Below, in pieces: positions 24,607 to 33,906 of a stretch of 64,000 bases of DNA. The position numbers and the translations under genes are program-made. How positions within the stretch are numbered: position 1 is the stretch's first letter; every line of letters begins with the position of its first letter. The stretch is taken from the NCBI RefSeq assembly GCF_014863605.1, contig NZ_CP062252.1, positions 2,241,001 to 2,305,000 of the forward strand, read 5' to 3'. The DNA comes from Pseudomonas allokribbensis (lineage in GTDB: Bacteria; Pseudomonadota; Gammaproteobacteria; Pseudomonadales; Pseudomonadaceae). The notes under the pieces are model-generated. The model did not search any database. It saw only the letters and a program-made list of their open reading frames with translations, and was not told where the DNA came from.

Positions 24607-27600
24607 ATGTCGGGCACAATTGCGCAGTTAGGTCTTGCGGTAGATTCAGGCGAGGCGGTCCAAGCCGCTACGGATCTGGAGCGCCTCGCGCAGGCAGGCG
24701 CCAAGGCCGAGAAAGCCGCTGATGGTGTCGCCGCGGGATTCGACAAAGCGGCAACCGCGTCCACCGGTCTGGCCTCGGCCGAAGGCAAACTTTCCGAGTC
24801 CACCGAAGACGCAATGAAGCGGCTGACGGCGATGGCCAAGGCCTCGCTGGAGTCGAGCGATTATTACCAGCGCCTGACCACCAGTGTCAGCACGAACGCG
24901 TCAGCAATGGATGCGTCAGGATCCTCGGTCAGCAGCCTGGCGGCACTGAAACGCCGCTTGCAGGCAGAATCGGATGCACTGGTTGGTTCGACGGATAAAG
25001 AGGCCGAGGCGGCGAAGAAGGCAGCCGCTGCAACTGGCGTTCAGGCCGAAGGTCTGCAAGCACTGCTCGGTAAGATCAATCCCGCGATTGCTGCGCTCGA
25101 CAAGCTTGACCAGCAGCAGGCCCAGCTGCAGAAGTACAAAGCGGCTGGTCTGATCGATGCTGACACCTTTCGCGAGTACTCGACCCGAATCGACGCTTCC
25201 CGGCAGAAGCTGGGCGACTTCGACGAGGGGCTGAGAAAGACTGGTGCCAGCTCGAAGCAGACCGAAGCGGCGCTGCGGCAGCTTCCTTCACAATTTACGG
25301 ACATTTTCACCAGCCTGGCCGGCGGGCAAAACCCGTTGTTGGTGCTTATCCAGCAGGGTGGGCAGATCAAGGATTCGTTCGGCGGTGTAGGCGCCACTCT
25401 TGAAGCGCTGAAGGAAAAGTTCCGGTCGCTCTTCACAGGCGGTGCGGGTGCGGCGGTGCTGGGTGAGTCGCTCGCTGGTATTGCGACAAATGCCAAAGAC
25501 GTAGCAGACAACGCGGGTGAGGCAGGGGAAAGCCTGTCTGATCTGGCCGAGAGTTCAAATACAGCGGCAGAAGCTGCTGAGAACGCGCAGCGCGCGGTAG
25601 GCGCTCTTCAGCCCGCAATAAGCGGCGTATCGCTCGGGGTTGCGGGATTGGCGCTTGCCATTGTTGCCGCTGCAGCTGCCGTCGGGACCCTGATATACGG
25701 CTACAGCCAGGGCAGCAAAGAAACAGATGAATACAACAAGGCGCTGATTCTGACCGGCAATGCTGCTGGCACGACTGCCGGACAGTTGTCCGACCTTGCC
25801 CAGCAGGTGAGCGCCACCAACGGCACCACCGGTGAGGCTGCCGCTTCGCTGGCGCTGCTGGCTTCGTCTGGCGTGATCGCCGGTGGAAGCTTCAAGGATA
25901 TCGCTGATGCGGCGGCAGCCATGGAAGACGCCACCGGAAGATCCGTGGATGCGACCATTGCCGAGTTCGTCAAAATCGCAAAGGACCCGGTCGCAGCAGC
26001 GAAGGAGCTGAATGATCAATACCACTTCCTGACTGCTTCCGTTTACTCGCAGATCGTCGCGCTGAAAGAGCAGGGCGACACCATTGGCGCAGCCAAGCTA
26101 CTCACCGACACCTACGCCGATACGGTCAAGCACCGCTCGACCGAGATCACCGACAACCTCGGCACCATCGAAAAGGCCTGGAAGGGCATCACTGATGAAG
26201 CCAAAAAGTCGCTGGATGCGCTGAAGAATATCGGCCGAGAGGCAGGGCCTGCAAAGCGAATTGCTGAGCTCACCCAAAGTGTGGCTTACGCGCAGAGCGC
26301 TGTGAATGCTGATCCCTATGACACCGATGCGGCGAAGAAACTCGCAGATTCAAAACAAGAGCTGTATCAGCTTCAGCTCATGGTTTTCGCCGGTGAACAG
26401 CGAGTCAAAGTTCAAGAGGACGAAGTCCGAACTCAGAAGGAGGGGATCGAAGCTGAGCAGCGACTCAAGCAGATCAGCGACTCGAATCTGACCAACGCCG
26501 AAAAGCGCGACAAACTGACGAAAGCCTACCTCCGTGACGTAGAAGTTCTGAGAAAGGCCAACCCCAATGACCCGAAGGTTCAGGCCGATTTCGTCGCCAA
26601 AACGCTGCAGAACATCAAGGACAAGAACAAGGATCAGAAGGGGCCGTCAGCCGGCGCCGTCGACCTCACCGGTTATAACGCAGCGCAGAATGCCCTTAAG
26701 GAAATCCAGGCTGAATACGCGAACACCCAGAAACAACTGGATGCCGCGCAAAAGGCCGGGCTGATCTCACAGCAGGAGTACCTGCTGAAGCGCGAGGCGT
26801 TGATCGGCAACGAGCGGGATGAGGTCACGGCGGCTTACGAGGCCGAGATCGCGGCGCTTGAGTCGGCGAAGAGCAAGTCCAGCACCACCGCCGAGCAGCG
26901 CATTCAACTCGACCAAAAGATCGCCGACGCGCGCACCGACATGGTCAAGGCGCAGAAGGCGGCGGATAGCGAGCTGGATGTGCTGGCGAAGAATGAACAG
27001 GGCAGGCTGAGGAAGCAGGAGCTGGCCGTTCAGACCTACACCAGCGCGCTGCAACAGCAAGTCGACACGTTGCGTCAGCAGGGCCAACGGGCTGCGGCAG
27101 GACTTGGCCAGGGTGATCGGGAGCGTGGGCTGACGGATCAGCAGAACGCCATCGACGACCGCTTCAACCAGCAAAAGCTGGATCTGGCCAACCAGTACGG
27201 CGACGGCTCGCGCGGCATGAGCCTCGACGAGTACACCCAGAAACTGGCGGCGCTGAAAGCCACTCAGCAGGATCTGCATGACACGGTTCAAGCCAACTAC
27301 GACGAGATGACCGCGGCCCAGGGTAACTGGAGCGCCGGCGCATCGTCGGCGTGGCAGAACTACCTGGAATCAGCCCGAGATGTCGCCGGGCAAACCAAAA
27401 GCCTTTTCACCAACGCCTTCAGTTCGATGGAAGACGCGATCGTCAATTTCGCCATGACCGGGAAGTTGTCGTTTGCCGATTTCACCAAATCGGTTCTGGC
27501 GGACATGGCGCGGATTGCGACTCGGCAGGCGACGTCTCAAGGGCTTAGTGCTTTGTTCGGCATCGCAGCATCAGCTGCCGGTTCGTACTTCGGCGGTGGC

Positions 27601-28062
27601 GGGAATGGATTGGCCGCTGGATCTGCCGGTGCCGTCTCGTCAGATCTTGGAGCGTCACAGGCTGGCTACACCGGTATCGATTTTTCTGGGTATCGAGCCG
27701 CCGGCGGCCCGGTTGCGCCGAACTCCTTGTACGAGGTGAACGAACTGGGGCCGGAGCTCTATAACGAGGGCGGCCGATCGTTCCTGATGACCGGTGCCAA
27801 CGGCGGTAGCGTTACGCCGCTGACTACCGGCGGCGGGCCAGCGCTGGCCGCAATGTCCGGCGGTGGCGGCAACACGTACAACTTTCCGGTGGCGGTCTCG
27901 GTGCAGACATCTGGAAGTGACGGGGCGGGAGTTTCACAAGAGGCATCCAACCAGCTTGGGAAAGGCATCCAGCAGGCTGCAAAAACCGAAGCGGAAACTG
28001 CAATTGCCAGAGCGTTGCAGCCGAGCGGATCAATCTGGCGCCTGATAAATGGGAGGGGCTGA
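24607..28062 (+). CDS. Tape measure protein
   Basis: 1151 aa, the longest tail gene after the chaperones as expected. Extended helical and Ala-rich regions, a prophage tail-length-tape-measure N-part (QLPSQFTDIFTSLAGGQNPL, about residues 225-245), two hydrophobic segments (about 340-365 and near 960-985) and a lambda gpH-like C-terminal domain (GKLSFADFTKSVLADMARI). Sets the tail length and helps DNA passage across the membrane. Confidence 0.92.
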   Translation: MSGTIAQLGLAVDSGEAVQAATDLERLAQAGAKAEKAADGVAAGFDKAATASTGLASAEGKLSESTEDAMKRLTAMAKASLESSDYYQRLTTSVSTNASAMDASGSSVSSLAALKRRLQAESDALVGSTDKEAEAAKKAAAATGVQAEGLQALLGKINPAIAALDKLDQQQAQLQKYKAAGLIDADTFREYSTRIDASRQKLGDFDEGLRKTGASSKQTEAALRQLPSQFTDIFTSLAGGQNPLLVLIQQGGQIKDSFGGVGATLEALKEKFRSLFTGGAGAAVLGESLAGIATNAKDVADNAGEAGESLSDLAESSNTAAEAAENAQRAVGALQPAISGVSLGVAGLALAIVAAAAAVGTLIYGYSQGSKETDEYNKALILTGNAAGTTAGQLSDLAQQVSATNGTTGEAAASLALLASSGVIAGGSFKDIADAAAAMEDATGRSVDATIAEFVKIAKDPVAAAKELNDQYHFLTASVYSQIVALKEQGDTIGAAKLLTDTYADTVKHRSTEITDNLGTIEKAWKGITDEAKKSLDALKNIGREAGPAKRIAELTQSVAYAQSAVNADPYDTDAAKKLADSKQELYQLQLMVFAGEQRVKVQEDEVRTQKEGIEAEQRLKQISDSNLTNAEKRDKLTKAYLRDVEVLRKANPNDPKVQADFVAKTLQNIKDKNKDQKGPSAGAVDLTGYNAAQNALKEIQAEYANTQKQLDAAQKAGLISQQEYLLKREALIGNERDEVTAAYEAEIAALESAKSKSSTTAEQRIQLDQKIADARTDMVKAQKAADSELDVLAKNEQGRLRKQELAVQTYTSALQQQVDTLRQQGQRAAAGLGQGDRERGLTDQQNAIDDRFNQQKLDLANQYGDGSRGMSLDEYTQKLAALKATQQDLHDTVQANYDEMTAAQGNWSAGASSAWQNYLESARDVAGQTKSLFTNAFSSMEDAIVNFAMTGKLSFADFTKSVLADMARIATRQATSQGLSALFGIAASAAGSYFGGGGNGLAAGSAGAVSSDLGASQAGYTGIDFSGYRAAGGPVAPNSLYEVNELGPELYNEGGRSFLMTGANGGSVTPLTTGGGPALAAMSGGGGNTYNFPVAVSVQTSGSDGAGVSQEASNQLGKGIQQAAKTEAETAIARALQPSGSIWRLINGRG

Positions 28063-28400
28063 TGGCCATCGAGAGATTCACCTGGCCAACCGAGCGCGGG
28101 GAAACACCCAATATCGCTTATCGGGTGCGCACTTCGAAGTTCGGCGGCGGTTACGCGCAGAACGTCGGAGACGGTCCGAACAACAAAGAAGACTCGTATC
28201 CGATTACCTTCACCGGTCAAGAGGCCAAGGTGTTGCAGATCATCGACTTCCTCGATCGGCATGCCGGGGCAAGGGCATTCCTCTGGACCACACCACTCGG
28301 CCAGCTCGGTTTGTTCACCTGCAAAAATCCCGCCCCCACACCAATGGGTGGCGGCGTCTTTAAACTTACCGCCACGTTCGAGCGGGCATTCCAACCATAA
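28062..28400 (+). CDS. Minor tail protein M-like
   Basis: 112 aa. KFGGGYAQNVGDGPNN and ARAFLWTTPLGQLGLFTCK are hallmarks of the phage minor tail protein M family. Overlaps the tape measure stop by one base (TGATG). Part of the tail tip hub. Confidence 0.88.
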   Translation: MAIERFTWPTERGETPNIAYRVRTSKFGGGYAQNVGDGPNNKEDSYPITFTGQEAKVLQIIDFLDRHAGARAFLWTTPLGQLGLFTCKNPAPTPMGGGVFKLTATFERAFQP

Positions 28401-28409
28401 GGGGCAATC

Positions 28410-29159
28410 ATGCCGCTGATCAGTGACATCCAGGTGCTTGAGCCTGGCAGCGAAGTGCTGCTCTTTGAATTGGACGGCACGGAATACGGCGCGGACGTTT
28501 TGCGCTTCCACGGGCACGCGATTCCGCACACGGCGGCCGAGTTGATCGCCGCCGGCGACAATGCCGACCAATTGCCGGCGAAGGCCATCTATTGGCAGGG
28601 CAACGAGTACAGCGCCTGGCCGGTGCAGATTGACGGCATCGAGGCGAATGGTGACGGCACTGCGGTGCGTCCAACGTTTTCGGTAGGCAACGTCAACGGG
28701 CGCATCACCGCGCTGTGTCTGGCGTTCGAGGATCTGCTCGAGTTCAAGCTGACCATGCGTCACACGTTGGGCACCTACCTGGACGCGGCGAACTTCCCGG
28801 CCGGCAATCCTACGGCTGATCCAACCCAAGAGACGATCGAGGTCTGGTACATCGACCAGAAAACGAACGAGGACGGGGAAAGCGTCAGTTGGGAGTTGGC
28901 CAGCCCGGGTGACGTCGGTTATGAGTCCATCGGTAGGCAGGCGACGACGCTTTGTCACTGGTGTCTCACTGGCGGCTACCGTGGGCCGAACTGTGGCTAC
29001 ACCGGACCGCACGTGACCAAGGACGGCATCGTCACCGATAACCCGGAACTGGACGAGTGCGATGCCACCCTGGGCAAGGGCTGCATCCCGCGTTTCGGTG
29101 AGGGAAATCCGCTGCCGTTCGGTGGCTTCCCGGCCGTTTCGCTGATCGCACGGAGCTGA
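28410..29159 (+). CDS. Minor tail protein L-like, Fe-S type
   Basis: 249 aa. N-terminal MPLISDIQVLEPGSEVLLFE and DVLRFHGH, C-terminal four-cysteine set (LCHWCLT, PNCGYTG, DECDATLGKGC) which in lambda gpL binds an iron-sulfur cluster. Tail-tip protein. GGGG lies before the start and it is closely spaced with M and K. Confidence 0.87.
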   Translation: MPLISDIQVLEPGSEVLLFELDGTEYGADVLRFHGHAIPHTAAELIAAGDNADQLPAKAIYWQGNEYSAWPVQIDGIEANGDGTAVRPTFSVGNVNGRITALCLAFEDLLEFKLTMRHTLGTYLDAANFPAGNPTADPTQETIEVWYIDQKTNEDGESVSWELASPGDVGYESIGRQATTLCHWCLTGGYRGPNCGYTGPHVTKDGIVTDNPELDECDATLGKGCIPRFGEGNPLPFGGFPAVSLIARS

Positions 29160-29160
29160 C

Positions 29161-29925
29161 ATGCGCAAACACATTTTGAACGCGATCCAGGCGCATGCTG
29201 CGGCCGAGTACCCGAAAGAGTGCTGCGGGCTGCTGCTCACCGTGGGCCGCAAACAGCAATACTTCCCCTGCATCAACATCTCGACCGAGCCGAACGAGGA
29301 GTTCCGTATCGATCCGGAGGAGTATGCAGCGGCCGAAGACGTAGGCGAGGTGATCGGCGTGGTGCACTCGCATCCGGACGCCACCTGCAGGCCGTCACCG
29401 CGTGACGTCGCCATGTGCGAGGCCACCGCGCTGCCATGGCACATCCTGAGCTGGCCTGAGGGCGATCTGCGCACGGTCACGCCTTCCGGCGAGGTGCCGC
29501 TTCTGAAGCGGCCATTTGTGCACGGCGCCTGGGACTGCTGGCAGGTATGTGCCGACTGGTACAAGCGGGAGTGGGGGTTGGAGTTCGAAGCATTCAAGCG
29601 AGCCGATGGTTGGTGGGAGAGCAGGGACAACACCAGCTTGTACGAAGCGAACTATGAGGCCGCCGGGTTTTACCGGGTGGACCAGCCGCAGCGCGGTGAC
29701 ATGATCGTGATGGAGGTGGGGCGGACGGTTTACCCGAACCACGCCGGGATCTTTCTGGGAGCCGATCCGGCGTTGCCTGGAGAGGACGCAGCGACGTTCG
29801 GCCCTGGGCCTTTCCTGCTGCATCACCTGTACGGCAGGCCGTCGGAAGTCATCGTTTTCGGCGGGCCGTGGCTTGACCGCGCGCGGTTAATTCTACGGCA
29901 CAGAGACGCACAGCCAACTAAATGA
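29161..29925 (+). CDS. Tail tip protein K-like: JAB/MPN plus NlpC/P60
   Basis: 254 aa. The N-terminal JAMM metalloprotease motif is intact (Glu in EVIGVVHSHP, then PSPRDV about residues 63-85). The C-terminal NlpC/P60 peptidase has Cys in WDCWQVCADWY (about 121) and His in NHAGIFLG. It matches lambda gpK and may cut peptidoglycan during DNA entry. In this phage K is separated from I by 4 kb of accessory genes. Confidence 0.9.
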   Translation: MRKHILNAIQAHAAAEYPKECCGLLLTVGRKQQYFPCINISTEPNEEFRIDPEEYAAAEDVGEVIGVVHSHPDATCRPSPRDVAMCEATALPWHILSWPEGDLRTVTPSGEVPLLKRPFVHGAWDCWQVCADWYKREWGLEFEAFKRADGWWESRDNTSLYEANYEAAGFYRVDQPQRGDMIVMEVGRTVYPNHAGIFLGADPALPGEDAATFGPGPFLLHHLYGRPSEVIVFGGPWLDRARLILRHRDAQPTK

Positions 29926-29950
29926 CGCGGCGTAGCCGCAGGAGACTGGT

Positions 29951-30187
29951 ATGCAGCAGACATATGCGTTGACGATACAAAACCTTTTTACGATCAACGA
30001 CGGAGCCATGGCAGGTGGAATTGCCGAAATCGCGATCCTTGATGGAGAGTTCGAGATCGATCGAGTCAGGCTCTCTGGCAAAGTTGGTCCTGGAGGAAGC
30101 GTTTATCGCCGGGAGTATGAGGGCAAGCCTGGGCTGAATGCCGAGTTGTTGACAGGGATTGGTCAGATCACATTCAACGCGATCTGA
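29951..30187 (+). CDS. Small unknown protein after gpK
   Basis: 78 aa, MQQTYALTIQNLFTINDGAM start, beta-rich with GKVGPGGSVYRREYEG. AGGAG lies upstream. In the direction of the late operon but at the edge of the accessory island. Not recognised. Confidence 0.55.
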   Translation: MQQTYALTIQNLFTINDGAMAGGIAEIAILDGEFEIDRVRLSGKVGPGGSVYRREYEGKPGLNAELLTGIGQITFNAI

Positions 30188-30196
30188 CCTCAAGAG

Positions 30197-30409
30197 TCAG
30201 CCGCGTGGTTCTTCCTCCCTGATGAACTCATCAGTGCCGGGTAAGTGGAAGATGTAGCTGACCTTGTAATCTTCGCCCAATGTCTTCGCGCGGGCCTCCG
30301 CAGCAGCTTTGGTCGGGAAGGCTCCGACCATTATGTTCGGCTCGTCACGCACGACACCCCAAGTATAAATCCAGTCTTTTTTGCTTTCTGCATATCCATC
30401 AATGCTCAC
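30197..30409 (-). CDS. Small unknown accessory protein
   Basis: 70 aa from GTG 30409, which has GGAGGTCAAT directly upstream; a longer form from 30448 lacks a site. Sequence GAFPTKAAAEARAKTLG looks like a SPOR-like or small alpha/beta repeat region. Oriented against the tail genes. Confidence 0.5.
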   Translation of the reverse strand: MSIDGYAESKKDWIYTWGVVRDEPNIMVGAFPTKAAAEARAKTLGEDYKVSYIFHLPGTDEFIREEEPRG

Positions 30410-30605
30410 ATTGACCTCCAGGTCATAAACGCGCCGAAGTTGGCGCAATCCCAGTCCTTGGGCTTGCAGACAAAGGACTGGGGAATCCGTTGTGTGAGGG
30501 CAAGATGTCTCTATCGGCGCTATGGAGAACGTTAAGATTCGCTCCGGGGAAAAAACGCTAACGGTAGCCTGTCAGAGTTGAGTAGGAACATGCGTTGACC
30601 TAAAG

Positions 30606-31538
30606 TCAAATATCTTCGTCTTCAGCTTTGTCCGTCTGACCGTAGACTATCGTTTTTTCAGGTCCTCTCCCACCTATCGGCTTAACGATGATAGGGAAGT
30701 CAATTTCGAAGCTTCCCTCCGCTTGAACCTCACGGATCGCGCTCTTCATGAACTCGATTAGCTTAGGTCTGGCGCTTATATTTTCTAAGCGACAGCCGAG
30801 GTATACATTTTTTGCCCGCTCATAGAATGCGTTACTCATCCCAATTGTTCCAACGTCATCGTTGGGTATTCTAGAGTTTATAATATCTATTCCGTTAGGT
30901 CCGCCATAAGATATCTTGTATTTATATATGGAATATTCCTTCGTTGAGGGGCATTGGCAAGATAGGAGGAATTCGGTATCAATTTTTCTTATGTCACCTA
31001 AGCGATCTTTTGCTACTGAGCGTATTATGTGATCTACAGAAAACAGAACCGTTTTATTTATTAGGTCGCTTGTTAGAAGGTTGTCTAAGTCATTTCGCGA
31101 AAACATGTTCTCGTCCCACTCAGTATATCCTTGGGATAGCATTGGGTTTGCTTCGCATGCGCGGACTATTTCGTACCTTCTTTTTTCAGTATTGAATACG
31201 TATCGAAGATTTTTCAAGTGTGTGGAAATTAGGTTTAATGCGTGCTGGGCTATAAGAGTGCTTCCAGCAATTGAAATAAGACATTTGTGCGTGGTCTCTA
31301 TTTCGTGGAAACCATCGAGTACGCCGTAAGGTCTAAAGTAGGGGCGATAGACATTTATGTCGATTTCGTAGGTTTTGCGAAATGATGTAGCGAGCTTTGT
31401 TCCCTTCGAGTCTGGGTGGGTTATGACACTGTCAGAGATAGTGAAAACTCCACACGGTGAATCCTTTTTTTGATCTCTATTGAGTCTGCTAAAGCTTGGT
31501 TCGTTGTTGTAGTCATAGGCTGCAATTATTAATGTCAT
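30606..31538 (-). CDS. Accessory protein with Ntn-hydrolase/proteasome-like pattern
   Basis: 310 aa from Met 31538 (AGGGA upstream). The first 110 residues (MTLIIAAYDYNN, GVFTISDSVITHPDSKG, FRKTYEI, KCLISIAGSTLIAQHAL) recall the order of strands, acidic residue, Lys and Gly-rich turn in proteasome beta/HslV-like Ntn hydrolases. A true N-terminal Thr is not exposed (MTL), though Met removal would expose Thr2. Low GC compared with the tail genes suggests recent acquisition. Function unknown; the island context points to a host-interaction or anti-phage role. Confidence 0.55.
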   Translation of the reverse strand: MTLIIAAYDYNNEPSFSRLNRDQKKDSPCGVFTISDSVITHPDSKGTKLATSFRKTYEIDINVYRPYFRPYGVLDGFHEIETTHKCLISIAGSTLIAQHALNLISTHLKNLRYVFNTEKRRYEIVRACEANPMLSQGYTEWDENMFSRNDLDNLLTSDLINKTVLFSVDHIIRSVAKDRLGDIRKIDTEFLLSCQCPSTKEYSIYKYKISYGGPNGIDIINSRIPNDDVGTIGMSNAFYERAKNVYLGCRLENISARPKLIEFMKSAIREVQAEGSFEIDFPIIVKPIGGRGPEKTIVYGQTDKAEDEDI

Positions 31539-31678
31539 GGCTTTCCCTATTGTCACTATTGGTTATCGATTTTGCTCAGTGTTTGCATCATGTCGATGCA
31601 TACATGCGTCTTGTCAGAAAGCGCTGAAATCAACAGCAAAAAATAATCGAGTGAGCAAGCCCGGTAGTCTGAGCTTGG

Positions 31679-32383
31679 TTAATCCTCGATGGCTACTGCT
31701 TTAAAATCGAATTGCACCCTGTATTGAATGAGCGACAAGTGTGGAACGGCCTCTGCGGCATAGCGCACTGCCTCGGGAAACTCGCTGGCGATAAGCATAC
31801 CTCTTGGGCGGTCAATATCTTGCCTGCCGTACCAACCCATGTATCGGGCGATTTGCCCTACGGCAGCATCCTTAGCATGGCCAACTTTCAGTTCGATAAT
31901 GACACGACGCCCGCTTGTGTCCTCGGCCAGAATGTCCACTCGGCCTACGTCTGTGCTGACTTGACGGTCGACGAAGCGCAGACCTTTTTCGAGGATATGG
32001 AGGTTGCGAACCAAATATGTTTCGACGTCGCGCTCTAGTGTGATAGACGTCTCGACGAGTTCTTCGATATTAGGTTCATCGCTAATCTCGAAGTCCTCGG
32101 TTTGTATGTCTGCGGACGGCGCCCATGTATTCACTCCATGGGCTTGGGGATCGTATAGTTGGAAGTGCCCATCCTCGGATCGGTAGAGAAATCGATCTGC
32201 CCACTTGTGATGAATGTAGGCTTTTGGATTGTTGATAGTACATGCATAGAGGTGTGCAGTCAGCGTGCCAGGTGACCATTTTTCAGGAAAGCTGCTTTCG
32301 ATATGGTCTTTTATTTGTTTTCTTGTTACTCCGCCCGAAGTTTTTTCAATAAAACGACGAAGTGCTCCTGCCATGGTAGTCAT
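31679..32383 (-). CDS. NucS/DUF91-like PD-(D/E)XK nuclease with N-terminal helical domain
   Basis: 234 aa. Residues about 1-75 form a winged-helix-like domain (GGVTRKQIKDHIES, WSPGTLTAHLYACTINN). The C-terminal half has VETYLVRNLHILEKGLRF, VGRVDILAED and VIIELKVG, giving the D...ExK catalytic pattern of NucS/DUF91 endonucleases, and the GQIARYMGW helix. Such proteins act in mismatch repair in archaea/actinobacteria or as restriction-like enzymes. In a prophage accessory island a defence role is plausible. Confidence 0.75.
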   Translation of the reverse strand: MTTMAGALRRFIEKTSGGVTRKQIKDHIESSFPEKWSPGTLTAHLYACTINNPKAYIHHKWADRFLYRSEDGHFQLYDPQAHGVNTWAPSADIQTEDFEISDEPNIEELVETSITLERDVETYLVRNLHILEKGLRFVDRQVSTDVGRVDILAEDTSGRRVIIELKVGHAKDAAVGQIARYMGWYGRQDIDRPRGMLIASEFPEAVRYAAEAVPHLSLIQYRVQFDFKAVAIED

Positions 32384-32437
32384 TCTTGGTTCGTCCCTGA
32401 TTCTGATCTTCGTCTATGTAAAGTCCCTATGGGACGG

Positions 32438-32737
32438 CTATTTGAAGTTGCGCTCATAAAGCAACTCGCTGCACCGCTTTGCGACAGTCAAAAAGAACCA
32501 ACTGCTTAACGCCAGTCCACCCAAAAAAAACAAGGCGAAAATGGCGCTTAGTGGAAGGCCATGGTCTCGGGACAGAATCAACAAATCTGGAGTTGTTGTA
32601 GTGACGACCCACAGGTAGAAACTACCCACCAAGAAGCTTGGAACACCGATGAACGCGAGCGCCAAGTCGTTCAGGTCTGCCCAGGCCTTTTTTTTCGGGC
32701 TGCGAAGCAAGGCCACTGTTTTTTTCAATACGTTCAT
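32438..32737 (-). CDS. Two-span membrane protein of the accessory island
   Basis: 99 aa. Hydrophobic segments at about 25-47 (LALAFIGVPSFLVGSFYLWVV) and 64-85 (IFALFFLGGLALSSWFFLT) with a basic N-terminus. Reads leftward, upstream of the nuclease-like gene. Small prophage membrane proteins often block infection by related phages; not recognised here. Confidence 0.55.
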   Translation of the reverse strand: MNVLKKTVALLRSPKKKAWADLNDLALAFIGVPSFLVGSFYLWVVTTTTPDLLILSRDHGLPLSAIFALFFLGGLALSSWFFLTVAKRCSELLYERNFK

Positions 32738-32865
32738 GAGGGTCTCACTATCCTTTTGCGCTTGAGTGCAAAAGGCTACTATTGGTGACCGGCGGGGCGT
32801 TACTGGGAATTCGTACAGCCCTCATGGGTGATAAATTTGCTAAAAAACCATAAGGAAGTGTTTCA

Positions 32866-33147
32866 GTGATCAAGAGCATTATATTTGCGGCATTGGGTTT
32901 TCTGGGCGTAGCACAGGCTTTTGCAGCTGCTGAATCAACCTCCGTAAGCATGAGTTTCGAAAAGTGCCAGTCAGTTCAAGCCAATACCATCGCTGAGCTG
33001 AATGTTTCACCAGGGGATATTGCACACGTTGTAAACACGTCCATGCTCACCATCACTAAGATCTACACGGCGGATGGGAGCATTCTGATTAGCTGCAGCA
33101 ACCCCGATCAGAAGATGGTGATTACAAAGTCGACCGATGGCCGATAA
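32866..33147 (+). CDS. Small exported protein
   Basis: 93 aa from GTG 32866 (AAGGAAG 9 nt upstream). Signal peptide MIKSIIFAALGFLGVAQAFA with an AxA-type cleavage site, then a short mature domain with two Cys (EKCQSV, ISCSNP) that may form a disulfide. First of three consecutive exported or lipid-anchored small proteins. Confidence 0.55.
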   Translation: MIKSIIFAALGFLGVAQAFAAAESTSVSMSFEKCQSVQANTIAELNVSPGDIAHVVNTSMLTITKIYTADGSILISCSNPDQKMVITKSTDGR

Positions 33148-33221
33148 TCTCCCTCCTATTTGCTTTTTGCCAAGCCCGCCTTGAGTGCTAAATTGCCCGC
33201 ATTTCCACAGGAGTGATCTGC

Positions 33222-33443
33222 ATGAAATTGATTGTAGGAGCATTGGTGGTGGCGCTGTTAGCGGGATGCTCCCACCCACGACAACCACTTGATAATCGTG
33301 ATCCTTGCTTAGATTTCGGTGCCCCTCAGAGCCCAGGCTTTAATGCTTGCTTGGAGCGACGGGCTAAGGCTCTAAAAGCGGTACTTGAAGGTAGCAGTGA
33401 AAATCAGCGTGAAATAGTTTCCGATGAGAAGGTTGATCCCTGA
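33222..33443 (+). CDS. Small lipoprotein 1
   Basis: 73 aa. Starts MKLIVGALVVALLAGC: a basic residue, hydrophobic core and lipobox LLAGC. Start 33222 has AGGAG 8 nt upstream. Nearly the same signal peptide begins the next gene. Lysogenic-conversion lipoproteins can mask phage receptors; no direct evidence. Confidence 0.6.
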   Translation: MKLIVGALVVALLAGCSHPRQPLDNRDPCLDFGAPQSPGFNACLERRAKALKAVLEGSSENQREIVSDEKVDP

Positions 33444-33462
33444 ATCGAAAGGACAAAACAAC

Positions 33463-33861
33463 TTGAAATTGATATTAGGAGTGTTGGCGGTAGCGCTGCT
33501 GGCGGGGTGTGCGACATCTCCAGTTCCATCAAGCAAAGCGGACCCTGTACCAAGCTCGCGGCTGTTTGTGTATCAGAAGCCTGTTTCCGGTGACTCTGTT
33601 TTGATCATCACTCGCGATACCGGTTTTGTCGGGGGTGGCTGCAATACTTCGGTGAGTATCGACGGGCAAAAAGCGGCCGAGATCGGCGCTGGCGAGACGG
33701 CAAAATTTTTCGTTCCAGCCGGTGAACACATCGTTGGTGCTTCGTCGTGTGGCAGCGGCTTGAAAGAGCAAGAGACAAATGTGAAGACTGGCAGCACCAA
33801 GAAATTTAGGATATCCATAGACTCAGCGATGAGCATGGACTTATCACCCACCATGCAATGA
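33463..33861 (+). CDS. Small lipoprotein 2, TTG start
   Basis: 132 aa if started at TTG 33463 behind AAGGA, giving MKLILGVLAVALLAGC, a lipobox protein nearly identical in its signal to the preceding one. An ATG start at 33424 would bury the signal behind 13 residues and is unlikely. The mature part (GDSVLIITRDTGFVGGGC, FFVPAGEHIVGASSC) resembles DUF2846-type small lipoproteins. A terminator follows. Confidence 0.65.
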   Translation: MKLILGVLAVALLAGCATSPVPSSKADPVPSSRLFVYQKPVSGDSVLIITRDTGFVGGGCNTSVSIDGQKAAEIGAGETAKFFVPAGEHIVGASSCGSGLKEQETNVKTGSTKKFRISIDSAMSMDLSPTMQ

Positions 33862-33865
33862 CAGA

Positions 33866-33888
33866 AACCGCCTCCGGGCGGTTTTTTT
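33866..33888 (+). terminator. Intrinsic terminator after lipoproteins
   Basis: AACCGCC-TCC-GGGCGG followed by seven T. It closes the lipoprotein genes and lies just before the gpI gene. Confidence 0.75.
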
Positions 33889-33906
33889 ACGTCCGGAGAA
33901 ACAGCC

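Noticed and set aside
27759..29633. 624-codon minus-strand open frame
   Set aside because: Antisense shadow of the tape-measure end and tail genes M, L and K, which have clear families and coupled starts.
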